In this document: piece after piece, positions 41,404 to 51,223 of the stretch
Layout: each line of letters starts with the position of its first letter
How positions within the stretch are numbered: the first letter of the stretch is position 1
Assembly (NCBI GenBank): GCA_030052745.1
Contig: JANBVO010000010.1
Location: 372,001-436,000 of the forward strand
Direction of reading: 5' to 3'
DNA from: Pleurostoma richardsiae
Lineage: Eukaryota > Ascomycota > Sordariomycetes > Calosphaeriales > Pleurostomataceae
DNA length: 64,000 nt
Notes under the pieces: generated by a model
What the model was told of the DNA's origin: nothing
What the model saw: only the letters and a program-made list of their open reading frames with translations
The model's database searches: none
Made by a program: the position numbers and the translations under genes

Positions 41404-43755
41404 CTAGAAGTACCGGAGAAGTTCGTGGAAGAGAGCCTCGCTGTTCGGCTTTCTCCCAAGAAACCCTTTCAGGGTTATAGCCTCCAGCTGACCAGAGCCG
41501 GGTTGCAGCACAAAATATTTATATTTTCTCCATGTAGAATGACTCAGTGGGTCGTCCTTGAACGCGGTGACATACATGTCCGTGGCGCAGATTTGAGATC
41601 TATCTCGTCCTCACGATGTTAGTATATATCTCTGGCCCGTAGAGCAGTTCCATTCATTTCACGGGTATACATCGTCGTAGACTTACGTCACGTAAGCGAA
41701 GTATCCAGCATCGTTTTTCCTGTAAACGTGCGGAAATCCCGCTTGGCCATATCGTACTTCTGAGTCGCTCTCCTGCTCACCATCAAAGCTTAAGCCCACA
41801 ATTTCTTGATGTAAAGCATTCCAGACTCTGGTGATGTTCATCTCTGCCGCTTCTGCGTGGGTGACAGGCGAGTGGATTGCCAGATCAAACAAAGCTGCAT
41901 GTATCTGTGTCAGCAAGTCATGTGCACCATTGAGATGCTTTGTCCTGCAAACATCCTTCGCCAGCTTCTCCGGAAGTAACTCGTCTATGGTGAGCTCATC
42001 CGTTTCGTCCGTGCTGTTTGAGTTTGGTGCAGTGCGGTATTCTTCGAGGAACGTGTAGTGCTTCCCGAGACACCTAAGAACTTGAGGTACCCAAATCCAA
42101 TTCTCCAGCATAATGCTAGGGATTTCCATGAAGTCTCGCGAGTGCGGAATGGCATACTTCGTGAGGGCTAGAATATTGTGGATGGCGTGACCTAATTCGT
42201 GGAAGACTGTTCGAACCTCACTGTGCTGAAGAAGGCAGGGTTGGCTGGGATTGGGTCTGGTGAGACTGCATATCAGACCAGATGCTGGAAAATGCCGTAC
42301 TTTGTTGCCTTCAGTAAAGCCCTGGACGAGATATTAGCATTGACCATACATGTACATGATAGGATGATGTGCGAAACGTACGGGTCTAATAAGGGCGTGA
42401 TGCGCCCCTTCATATTTACCTTCCCGAGCAAACAGGTCCAAGTAGAGATGCCCGAGAAACTCTCTACCTTCAGTCGCATCGTTCCAGACAGTGTAGACTT
42501 CGACATCTTCATGCCATACGCTGGACCGCACAGTTGTTTCGAAGTTGATGCCAAGAAGCTCTTCGAAGAGCTCGAGCATTCTTTTGACAGTGTGCTCCAC
42601 CTCGAAGTACTCAGACAGCTTCTGACCATTAAACCCCCAATTCCGCTTCTTCGATAGTTGATCATAGAAGCTCCAGTCCCAGAAGTAGAGCTTCTGGGTA
42701 TCGTTGGACGTCTCGTGGCCATCTGAGTGCATCAACTCGTACTTGATTGCCAACAGCTTGTCTATCTCCTGTTTGGCAAGTGGCCTCAGTCTGTCTCGCA
42801 ACTGTTCAAGGCCCATTCGAACCTCGTCCACGCTGTCAGCCATCATCTCTTTGTTTTTAAACTCTGCATGGTTTGCAAAACCCAAGAGACGGGCAATCTC
42901 GGTCCGGAGAACCACGATTCTTGCCAATCGCTCGACGTTCTCCGGAAACCGTCTTCCCTTCGCCATGTATAACCGCTTCCTTGTCTCCGCGCGTGTTGCA
43001 TTGCGCATGACGGCCGTGTAGTGAGACTTCCGAAATGTCACCCACAAACTCGCCTCCGGCTCCTTCGCGTCAGCACCTGTAGCGGACCTCTTCATGGTCT
43101 CTAACGTCCGCGGTGGAACCCCTGCTAACTCAGCAGGCGTGAACCAGACGCCATCACCCGTCTCGCTCAGGGTCTTCCGGGCCGCAACCAGAAGCTCCTG
43201 CAGGTCCGAACTGGCTTCTTTGAATCGTGCCCGAGACACCTCGTCGCGGAGTCCGGCACCATGTCGAACGGATTCGCCATGCATGCGGGCTAGGAGATGC
43301 AAGTCCTGGTCGTCAAGCGAGACCCTTGAGTTTTCATTTTTGCCTGCACAAGTTTGAGCCTCTCCATGTGCTGCCACTTCCGAATTATCATAATACATCT
43401 CATAAACAGCGGCCACGAGGACAGCAACATCAGCGCGGGCAAGATTGGCAGAATCAGCAGCGGCGATCTGCTTCTCAGCGGCGCGGGCAGCTTCGCGAAG
43501 TGCGGGGTCTGGCGACACGGAGGCGAGGAGCGTCAGTGGGCGCAAGCGGCAGGCAGCGAGATTTCCGTCGTCGACGAGCGGGACGATGAGGTTGGAAAAT
43601 GTAGCATTTTCGGGAGTGAGCGTGGCGACAAGGTGGTCGCGCAAATTGGCGGACTTGGCAAGTACAGAGGCAGTCTCAGCGAGCAGAGTTGCTGGCGTCT
43701 CTTCGAAGGTTGGAGGAGGTTCAGGCGCCGATCTTGGGTGTTCAGGCCGCGACAT
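41404..43755 (-). CDS. M3-family metallopeptidase (thimet oligopeptidase/MepB-like), three exons
   Basis: Spliced model: 43755-42382, 42321-41687, 41599-41404; 734 aa, the usual length. The zinc motif HELGH is at 499-503, and the third ligand is Glu524 in RDFMEIPS, followed by MLENWIW; the C-terminus has ATDMYVTAFKDDP and FLGRKPNSEALFHE as in the family. These enzymes cut short peptides in the cytosol. Both introns are canonical, the second with a TACTAAC branch point. The frame extends upstream to 43884 but the ATG at 43755 (MSRPEHP) is more likely. Odd: the loop between HELGH and the third ligand is four residues shorter than in human thimet oligopeptidase, and Ile replaces the usual Ala in EAPS. 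Probably active, though a diverged paralogue. Confidence 0.92.
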
Positions 43756-44268
43756 GGTTTCCCAGAGATCTCTATCCTTGCGTGAGAATGTCGAGAAATA
43801 ATCAATCCAGACAAGTTGAATGGTTTTGGGTTCGAGCAGAAGAGGATACCGATCTGCGAGTTGGTGGCACGACTGACATCTCATTGGCCTGCGCCAATCT
43901 CGTCGAAGGGCAGCTACGCGTATAAAAGCGGACAGAGAGCAAAAGCGAGAATTGTATAATACAAGGGAACTAATAGGAGGATATGACCATTTTACTATGC
44001 AGGCATGGCGTTACGCAGATGTCCATATTCATATTTAGCGTGCTCACAAGGCTGCCGGGCGGCCCTTCGCCTAGAAAGCTCCCGGAATTCCGCTACCGCG
44101 GGAGCGGGTCTTTCAATCATAGACTGCCCAACGTCCTTGATCAACTCAGCAGACACAACATAGACAAATTCGGCGTCAACAGCGACGCGCGCAGTCTTAG
44201 CAATGCGGTTATCAATTATACGCTCTTACCGTTCGACAAACAGTCTCCGAGCTCATTACCACTCTGCG
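43756..44268. other. divergent promoter between M3 peptidase and DUF1810 gene
   Basis: Contains TATAAAAG at 43921-43928. The element reads forward on the plus strand but lies closer to the minus-strand gene, so its client is unclear. No gene seen. Confidence 0.45.
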
Positions 44269-44871
44269 ATGGATCAAACCCTCGATGCCTGGCTTGGTCG
44301 GCGTCCAGCCTCCCTCACCAAAGAGAAGCGCGTCTCTCCAACCAGAACACGCCCGACCTTGCCCTATGCTGCTCAAAACAGAGCAGCCACCAAGAACCAT
44401 CCAGTCGCAAAGGCGTCGACTTCTTCGTCGCCCTCGGACGACGACTTCGAGCTACAGCGCTTCGTCGACGCTCAGAACAACCGCGGAGCTTACGCAAATG
44501 CCATCGCCGAGCTTAAGGCAGGTCGAAAGCAGTCCCACTGGATCTGGTTCGTCTTCCCCCAGATCGAGGGACTCGGAAAGAGCTTCATGTCCCAGCACTA
44601 TTCCATCTCGGGTATGGAGGAGGCCCGCGCCTACGTCGCCCACCCTGTCCTCGGTGCGCGTCTCGTCGAGGCAGCCAGGGCTGTGTTGGAGGGCCCAGCT
44701 CCGACGGCGGCGGATTTGATGAAGTCCATGCCAGATGACGCGCTGAAACTGCGCTCTTCCATGACGTTATTCGCGCGAGTCTCTTCGGACAAGGTGTTTC
44801 AGGGAGTTCTTAAGCGGTATTTCGACGGCGGGGAGGATGAGGCCACTGTGAAGATCCTGGAACAGGAGTAG
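44269..44871 (+). CDS. DUF1810-family protein
   Basis: Intronless, 200 aa. The domain starts at FELQRFVDAQ and includes the hallmark HWIWFVFPQIEGLG, then YSISGMEEARAYVAHPVLG and FARVSSDKVFQGVLKRYF, ending close to the C-terminus. This is the whole DUF1810 fold, found widely in bacteria and fungi; its biochemical role is not established. The first 60 residues are basic and disordered and begin MDQTLDAWLG. Such a short aromatic/leucine element at an extreme N-terminus recalls protein-docking peptides, but it does not fit a strict PIP box. The frame extends to an ATG at 44203; the one at 44269 starts directly at this element and is preferred. It converges with the next gene. Confidence 0.85.
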   Translation: MDQTLDAWLGRRPASLTKEKRVSPTRTRPTLPYAAQNRAATKNHPVAKASTSSSPSDDDFELQRFVDAQNNRGAYANAIAELKAGRKQSHWIWFVFPQIEGLGKSFMSQHYSISGMEEARAYVAHPVLGARLVEAARAVLEGPAPTAADLMKSMPDDALKLRSSMTLFARVSSDKVFQGVLKRYFDGGEDEATVKILEQE

Positions 44872-45596
44872 AGAGAACCTGCCGTACGAAGATCAGAATG
44901 GAATCAATTTTATTGATAGTGGGTGGGTAAATTCTGTGGAATACATGGGGTCTCGTATATTTGCCCAATGGGTCGTGGCGACTCGAAGGAAAGTCAAAAC
45001 ATGAAAGAAAGCCCCTGGTATAATCCTCAATGACAAAGGGAGTGAAGATTGAAGTTGTGAAAATAAGCACAGGAGCAGCCCTCGTTAGCAAATTCGAGCC
45101 TTCGAAGAGGTACAGACCGCAGAAGGATTACATTGGCTCGCGACACAAGACTTTTACCTCGAGTACACCTCCCTGATTTCCACGCCCTAAGGCATCCTAA
45201 ATGTACGATGACAGAGATACAGAAAGAGACTCGCCCACACACAGGGGCTTGCAGTAGGAAGGATAAGAAATGTTTAACAGATAGGAAAGAACATGGCGAC
45301 CAGCGGCAAATACCCTCTCCCCGCAGCGACCCAGCCCAATGCCGCCAAGTCCTGCTCCTTGTCTGGCTCAATGTTAGTGGGCCGCCCCATCTTATGATGC
45401 GTGTCAACGACTCACCAAGTACTAAGCTTCTTAAGCTTCTCTATTTGTATCGAGTGAGTGCCAACGGTACCATTATCCACGAGGTGGTAAGAAATCATGG
45501 GACGAGTCCAGTCAGACGGAGGGAAGCCACGAGTTGACGGCGGCGCCAAAGTCACCATGGAGAAGTAAGAGCAGTGGTGATGATGCCACGAAAAGC
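44872..45596. other. intergenic between convergent genes
   Basis: 3' flanks of two convergent genes; no coding signal. Confidence 0.6.
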
Positions 45597-47201
45597 CTAG
45601 TTGCCGGTGGGCTTGGCCGAAGCGAACCGAGTCGGGAGGCGTCCGGGGCGGAGCGAGAAGGTGGGCGGAGCCGGAACAGTGTAGGGCGTGCGGTCCGCGG
45701 GCGGGGGCAGGCGGGCGGTGCTCGCGGGGCCGGGGACGACCCGGGAGGGCTCCTGGGGCTGGACTCTGACCCTTGGCGACGGCATCTCGGCCATCTTACG
45801 ACGGAGTTCCTCAAACTTCACACGCGCCCACTCCCTGGCCATCTGCGTCTCCTTGCTGACGGGGCGGATTGGGGTGCATGACGCCGGACGCGGCGGCCGC
45901 AGCGGCAGCGGCAGGCGCTTGAGGGCCTCCAGCATCTCCATAGTCGGGCCAAAGGCGGAGGCCCACTGCCGCAACATCTCCCGCTTTCTTTCGGCGTCGG
46001 CATCTTCATCGCCTGGCGTGACCGCCGGGACGTCCAGGCCCAGGACGATCGGGTCGGCCATGTACTTGTTGTCCGTGATGTTGTTAGCCGCGTTCCAGAT
46101 AGCGTCCCGGACGGCCCAGGCGAAGTCGACGTCGACGTTCTCCGAACCCGCGGGCGTGAGGGTGGAGTACGTGTTGTAGATGCCGTTGATGAGCTCGTCG
46201 ACGGTGTCGTACATGTCCTCGTAGACGTCCCCGTAGTTCTCATCGATTATCCCCTCGATGTCGTCGATGGGGTCGAACCACCCGAACTGGCGCTTCGCGT
46301 TCTTCGGGTCGCCGCCACGCGTCTCTGCGACGGCGTCCGCATGGTCGACCATCCTGGCTCTCCACCAGGCTGACCCGGGCGAGTCCACCATGCGCTTCTC
46401 CTTGTCCCCGAGCAGGCGCTTGAGGAAATCTGCTACGGCATTCCACAATGCCTCGAATATTGCGGGAATGGCGTCTTGCGAGGCCGAGGGCGCAAGGACG
46501 GAGTACATGCCGACGAAGTCGTCGGTGATGTCGGCGATGAAGTCGTCCGCAGGATTGCCCGAGATCGTGCAATTCGCCTCGTCTAAGGCGCCGCGGTGAG
46601 ATTCTAGATAGTCTTCTAGTTCTTCCACCGTCGGCACGACCAGCTGCCGTTTGGCGTTGGGGGTGACAGTGGCACCGTCGGCCTCTGGGGCCCGAGCAGC
46701 ATTGAGAACCCTGCCGAGATGGTCGAACAAGTCATCGAGCATCGCGCCACGATCGTTGTCACCGTGACGGGCTGGGTAGACCTGAGTGGGCGTTTTGATG
46801 AGGGAGCCGAGGACGCCAGTGCGGAGCCGCTCGAGCTCTTCGCGGCTCATGTTGCGGACGATGTCAATGAGCAGTTTCTCTCTTTCCGTGAGGACCTCGG
46901 GAATCTCAACGGAGGGGGCCGGGATAGTGATCTCCTGGTAGGCGGGTCCTCCGCGAACCTCACGGGCGCTGTGGATCTGGATACGGCCGGGTTCAGGGGC
47001 GGCGGAGCGTGCCTGGTGTTGCTGAATGCGATGCTTGTGATCTGTACAGGAAAAGTAGCCGGAGACGAAGAAGGCACCGGTCACGCTAAGAGCGAGGAAC
47101 ATGACGGACATCGTAACTAGAAGCTTATTCCATCTGCGTCGCCCCGGTCGCTGAGTCGAGGGCTCCTCGCCATCCATGGTGGGAGTCCTATAAGAAAACA
47201 T
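45597..47201 (-). CDS. type II single-pass membrane protein, unknown function
   Basis: Intronless, 534 aa. A short basic N-terminus (RPGRRRWNK) precedes one transmembrane helix at about 27-50 (LLVTMSVMFLALSVTGAFFV), then a large C-terminal region expected outside the cytosol. That region is acidic with two visibly similar blocks, DDFIADITDDFVGMYSVLAP and DELINGIYNTYSTLTPAGS. Each is followed by a segment ending in W/D-N-A-A/V (ALWNAVADF, AIWNAANNI), which suggests an internal duplication of roughly 110 residues. A proline-rich tail follows. No enzyme motif is recognised. An alternative start is the ATG at codon 9. A TATA-like element lies about 230 bp upstream. Confidence 0.8.
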   Translation of the reverse strand: MFSYRTPTMDGEEPSTQRPGRRRWNKLLVTMSVMFLALSVTGAFFVSGYFSCTDHKHRIQQHQARSAAPEPGRIQIHSAREVRGGPAYQEITIPAPSVEIPEVLTEREKLLIDIVRNMSREELERLRTGVLGSLIKTPTQVYPARHGDNDRGAMLDDLFDHLGRVLNAARAPEADGATVTPNAKRQLVVPTVEELEDYLESHRGALDEANCTISGNPADDFIADITDDFVGMYSVLAPSASQDAIPAIFEALWNAVADFLKRLLGDKEKRMVDSPGSAWWRARMVDHADAVAETRGGDPKNAKRQFGWFDPIDDIEGIIDENYGDVYEDMYDTVDELINGIYNTYSTLTPAGSENVDVDFAWAVRDAIWNAANNITDNKYMADPIVLGLDVPAVTPGDEDADAERKREMLRQWASAFGPTMEMLEALKRLPLPLRPPRPASCTPIRPVSKETQMAREWARVKFEELRRKMAEMPSPRVRVQPQEPSRVVPGPASTARLPPPADRTPYTVPAPPTFSLRPGRLPTRFASAKPTGN

Positions 47202-47426
47202 TTGTGAAGCTAGATGGGGCTACTTGGAGGCTATGAGATCGAGGCGATTTTGAGTGTGAAGGTAGGGTTGAGTAACAGCAGTTCTTATCACTGCAGAGGT
47301 GCTGGGGGCTTCAGACGAGTCAATGTGCCACAACTTCTTGTCGGTCGTGTGAAGAAAGGTAGAGGTATATTCTTGGCAGAGTCTGAAAACTGTAAGAGCG
47401 AAGGCAAGGCGGGAAGATGGGTTGGC

Positions 47427-47434
47427 ATTATATA
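47427..47434 (-). promoter_or_regulatory. possible TATA element of the type II membrane protein gene
   Basis: TATATAAT on the minus strand, about 230 bp upstream of the start at 47201. Position and resemblance only; the rest of the 760-bp gap to ACH1 shows no gene. Confidence 0.35.
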
Positions 47435-47964
47435 CAATCCCCAGTGCCTACATCTTACTTTCTCCGAAACTTTTCTGGCGACCGTGGTTCGACGTAGAGC
47501 GACCCCGACAGGATGAAGCACAGAATTTATGTAGGATGAAAAATAATGGGCATTTTGCCTCAACGGGCAAAGCTAAGATCGAGAACCTGGAATCCCAGGA
47601 GCTTTCCCAAGGCGTAACTGAACTTTATCCCCGTGTACCTCATATAGGTACGCAGTCAAGTGGCGAAGCCGCACCGACGGAGAAGGCAAAGGTCTCTGGC
47701 ACGGAGAAAACAGCGATGGACGTGCGGTTATGCCGACGTGAGCGCCTCGTAGGTGTTTATGGGTCCAGGTTGGTATCCGTCGTGGTTGCGCAATATCTTT
47801 GCGGGGATGGATGGAGAAAAGGGGCTTGCGGCAGGACCAGCACAAGCGAGCGAAGGTCTGTGATGCTCTGTCAAGTAACGATTGTCACCCCTGCATTAGT
47901 CAGGAAAGGGCTATTGCTGGATGCAACCTATTATAGATTTTTTTTCTTCTTTCTCGTACACAGT

Positions 47965-49777
47965 TTAGAACTTGACCTTCGTCATGCTTCCCTGCTCCTG
48001 AAGCGCCTTGTGCATGTCAAAGCTATTGAACAGCAGGTGCGGCTCGTGGCCCCAGCCCTTGCGCAGGCACTCGTACTCGGCCTTGTCGAAGTACGCCTGG
48101 AGGATGGGCTTGTACACGTCGTGCGCGCACTTGTTGATGATGACCCTCGCCCTCTCACGCGGGCTCAGTCCGCGCACGTCCGCCAATCCGTTCTCCGTCA
48201 CGATGACGTCCAGGTCGTGCTCCGTCTGGTCGATGTGCGTGCACATGGGAACGATGCAGGACACGCCGTGGGGGTCCGTCTTGGACGGGCGCGTGCTGGG
48301 CGTGTGCATGATGCTGTACTTGGAGTTGCGCAGGAAGTCGGCGGAGCCGCCCAGGCCGTTGAGCATGCGGCTGCCCATGACGCACGTGCTGTTGGCGTGG
48401 GCATAGATGTCAACCTCCACGGGGGTGTTCATGCCGATGACACCGAGCCGGCGGATGATCTCTGGGGAGTTGGAGACCTGCTGCGAGCGGAGGAGAAGCC
48501 TGTTCTGGTAGGACTCCCAGTTGTCGTAGAAGCGCTTGAAGCCCTCGGGGGAGAAGCGGACGGAGGTAGCGGTTGCGAAGTCTAGGCGGCCAGAGTCAAA
48601 GAGGTCCAAGAAAGTATCCTGGATGACCTCAGTCCAGACCGTGAGGTTGCGGAAGCTGGAGTTGCCAAGACCACCGATGACGGCGTTGGCGATGTTTCCG
48701 ATGCCGGACTGCAGCGGGAGGAGAGACTTGGGAAGGCGGCCGTGGTTGACTTCATGCTCCAAGAACTCAATCAGATGGCCTGCGATGGCTTGCGAGTTGG
48801 CATCGGCCGGGGTGTTTGGGAGAGTCTGGTCCTGGTAGTCGGACTCGATGACACCAATGACCTTCTCGGGGTCGATCGGGATGGAAGTCTTTCCAATCCT
48901 GTCCTCAACGTTCATGACGAGGTATGGTTTCCTGTGGGGGGGAATGTCGGCCATGGTGATATCGTGAAGGCCCTCGAAGCTAGGGATTGCGGTGTTGACC
49001 TCAATAACAATCTACAGACGTCAGTTATCATGACAATGACATCACGCCATTTCGAGGGAACAGACCTTGTCAGCCAGCTGGATCAGTTCTGGCGTAGCTC
49101 CTACCGAGGCGCCCGGGACAATGCTGCCGTCTTCCAGGATATCTGTCGCCTCGACAACAGCCACATCGATCTTGTTCCTCGGCCGGTCTTTGGTGTAGAA
49201 GCCCTGGAGTACTTTTGTTAGCAAGAAGTCGGAAGCTGAGCAGCACTTTCGTCATCCATACGTAAACAAGATCGGAGGGGAACATAGACAAGTGCTTGTC
49301 GAAGAACTTGATGCGCCCTTCGTTGATGCCCTTAGCGATGGCCTTTCCGACCTGATGCGGGCTCCGCCGCTCGATCATGTCTAGGGACGCCCATCTGTTC
49401 TCAGTCTCGGCGCCAGAGGAGGCACCGACGAAGAGAGTGTACCGCAGCTTTCCTTGCAGGTTGTTGCTCTCGACGTGGTCGGCGAGGAAGGTCGGCATCT
49501 TCCTGTTGCGCACATATGGGTCAGCGACGGGTTGCTTCGGGAGGCCCGGGACGATCTCCTGAGCGCAGCATTGGCGCTCACGGAGACGGCCCCCGCGACC
49601 CAATTGACCGCCTGGGGAGGCTTACTTTGGGTATCCGACACCGGTGAACCCGGACCAGCCAATGTAGGCGCCATTAGGGAAGTGCTGGAGCAGGTCGGAA
49701 GGGTGGCAGAGTTTGTTCAGCATCGTGGGGCGCCGTATACGGGCCTTGAGGGCCTGGGACGCGACGGGAGCGGCCAT
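47965..49777 (-). CDS. ACH1: acetyl-CoA hydrolase / CoA-transferase Ach1, four exons
   Basis: Spliced model: 49777-49626, 49502-49262, 49203-49066, 49011-47965; 525 aa, matching yeast Ach1 (526). Phases agree and all four introns borders are canonical. Conserved blocks are [108 protein letters not shown] and [19 protein letters not shown]. The enzyme is mitochondrial and in vivo mainly moves CoA between succinyl-CoA and acetate, which detoxifies acetate and propionyl-CoA. Its upstream region has a TATA box and a CCAAT box in the right orientation. Confidence 0.97.
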
Positions 49778-49993
49778 TATGAAGACAAAATTGGTCTAGT
49801 AGTAGCAGCAGCAGTAGTAGTACAGAGTGCGCCAACTGCCCGTGGTATCACAGCGACGCGAAGCAACCGGAGAGAGAGAACACCAAAACAGAAGAAGGGA
49901 AAGAGAGAAAAAGCACGTCGGGTCAAGGTGTGCGAGCCCGGCCGGTCCAGTCTAAGGCCACCTCCGGATGGTGCCCACTTGGGGGGAGGGGGC

Positions 49994-50001
49994 TTATATA
50001 A
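49994..50001 (-). promoter_or_regulatory. TATA box of ACH1
   Basis: TTATATAA, palindromic, about 220 bp upstream of the ACH1 start, directly beside a G/C-rich run (49981-49992). Confidence 0.5.
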
Positions 50002-50065
50002 GGTCGACGACGCGCGGGATATACGGAGCAGATACGTAAGGGTGCATGAGGGCATTGCGCCGCTG

Positions 50066-50070
50066 ATTGG
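50066..50070 (-). promoter_or_regulatory. CCAAT box upstream of ACH1
   Basis: ATTGG on the plus strand is CCAAT on the coding strand of ACH1, about 290 bp before its start and 65 bp upstream of the TATA element. Confidence 0.4.
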
Positions 50071-51223
50071 CTGCACTGGGGCCCGGGACCCGACGGTGCG
50101 GGGCGCCACGACCTCCGCCGTCGCTTCTCCAGGCGGTTGCCCCGCCACACCCCTCAAGTCAGGCACGTCAAGCCACACACGAGCTCTGCTTTCTCCAACT
50201 CTGTCCCCACAAGCCACAGGCTGCCCGCATGCAGGCGCGTGAGGGGAATGACATGTATAGCTAGTGAGACTATGCCTCCCTCAACACGAACGGTGTGTGT
50301 CTTGCTTCCAGTTCATCAATTGATCCCCCGTTTCCCTGGTTTATCCGTGACCGCTTCGCATGTTGAGCCCCGGAAACTCTCTCCGCGTTGCGACGAACGT
50401 GTGGCGCCTCCACACAGCGCCCAGGCGCGATGGCGGACAAATCTCGGCGATAGTCAGTCCGCTCATCCGGCCTCCGGCACCATAAGCTCGGTTATTCCTC
50501 CTTACCCCTGAGACAGCGCTGGACCCAGCCGGGCGGTCCGTGCAGGTCGCTCGCCTCAACTGACACATCTGGGGGATGCATTTCCCCGGATGCTCCGGTT
50601 GCACTGGCGAAATGAATCCGGGGAACATGACGGCACAGCACCTGCGCCAATTCCATCAACTGCCGGCGAAGCTAACTACGTGTTGCCCGCAGCTAACTAC
50701 GCGAGAGCTGAGGCTCTTAGTCAGGTTCTAAATATCATATGATGGACTTGGTTCAGAAATTGGGGCATGTCTCATTGGTCATGTCTCCCCATATGGGGCT
50801 CTAGGGCTGGCAGGGTGAAATGGGAGGATGAGTGATAAGAGGCGATATGTTGAGTTTCGGCGCGAAGTAGCTGCGGCTTGAGTGTACCGTGTCTGTAGGT
50901 CGCTGGTGATGTCCCATGGTATAAAACAGGTCTGATTGACGTCGCCGGATCGATTGTTGTAGTTCTGGGTCAAGAATATGCCAATTAGAGGGTTTCCACG
51001 CGGAGTAGTTGTTGGGAGAGCTGTTGAGGCACCTATAGCCATGAGCACGAATAGAGACGCACCTGGGGGAGCAGGGTGCCCTTGGATAAGCTCATAATTA
51101 ATCCAGTAGTTGGGAAGGATGGACGGTCAAATAAAGGCTACTCGACATTATGGTGCCAAATCATAGGGGCACAGTCTAGCAATTAGCCGGTAGAAATCTA
51201 TATTAACATGAGTGCACATTTAT
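50071..51223. other. intergenic between ACH1 and the NLR gene
   Basis: Distal ACH1 promoter and NLR 3' flank. The only long frames lack codon bias; no gene seen. Confidence 0.55.
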
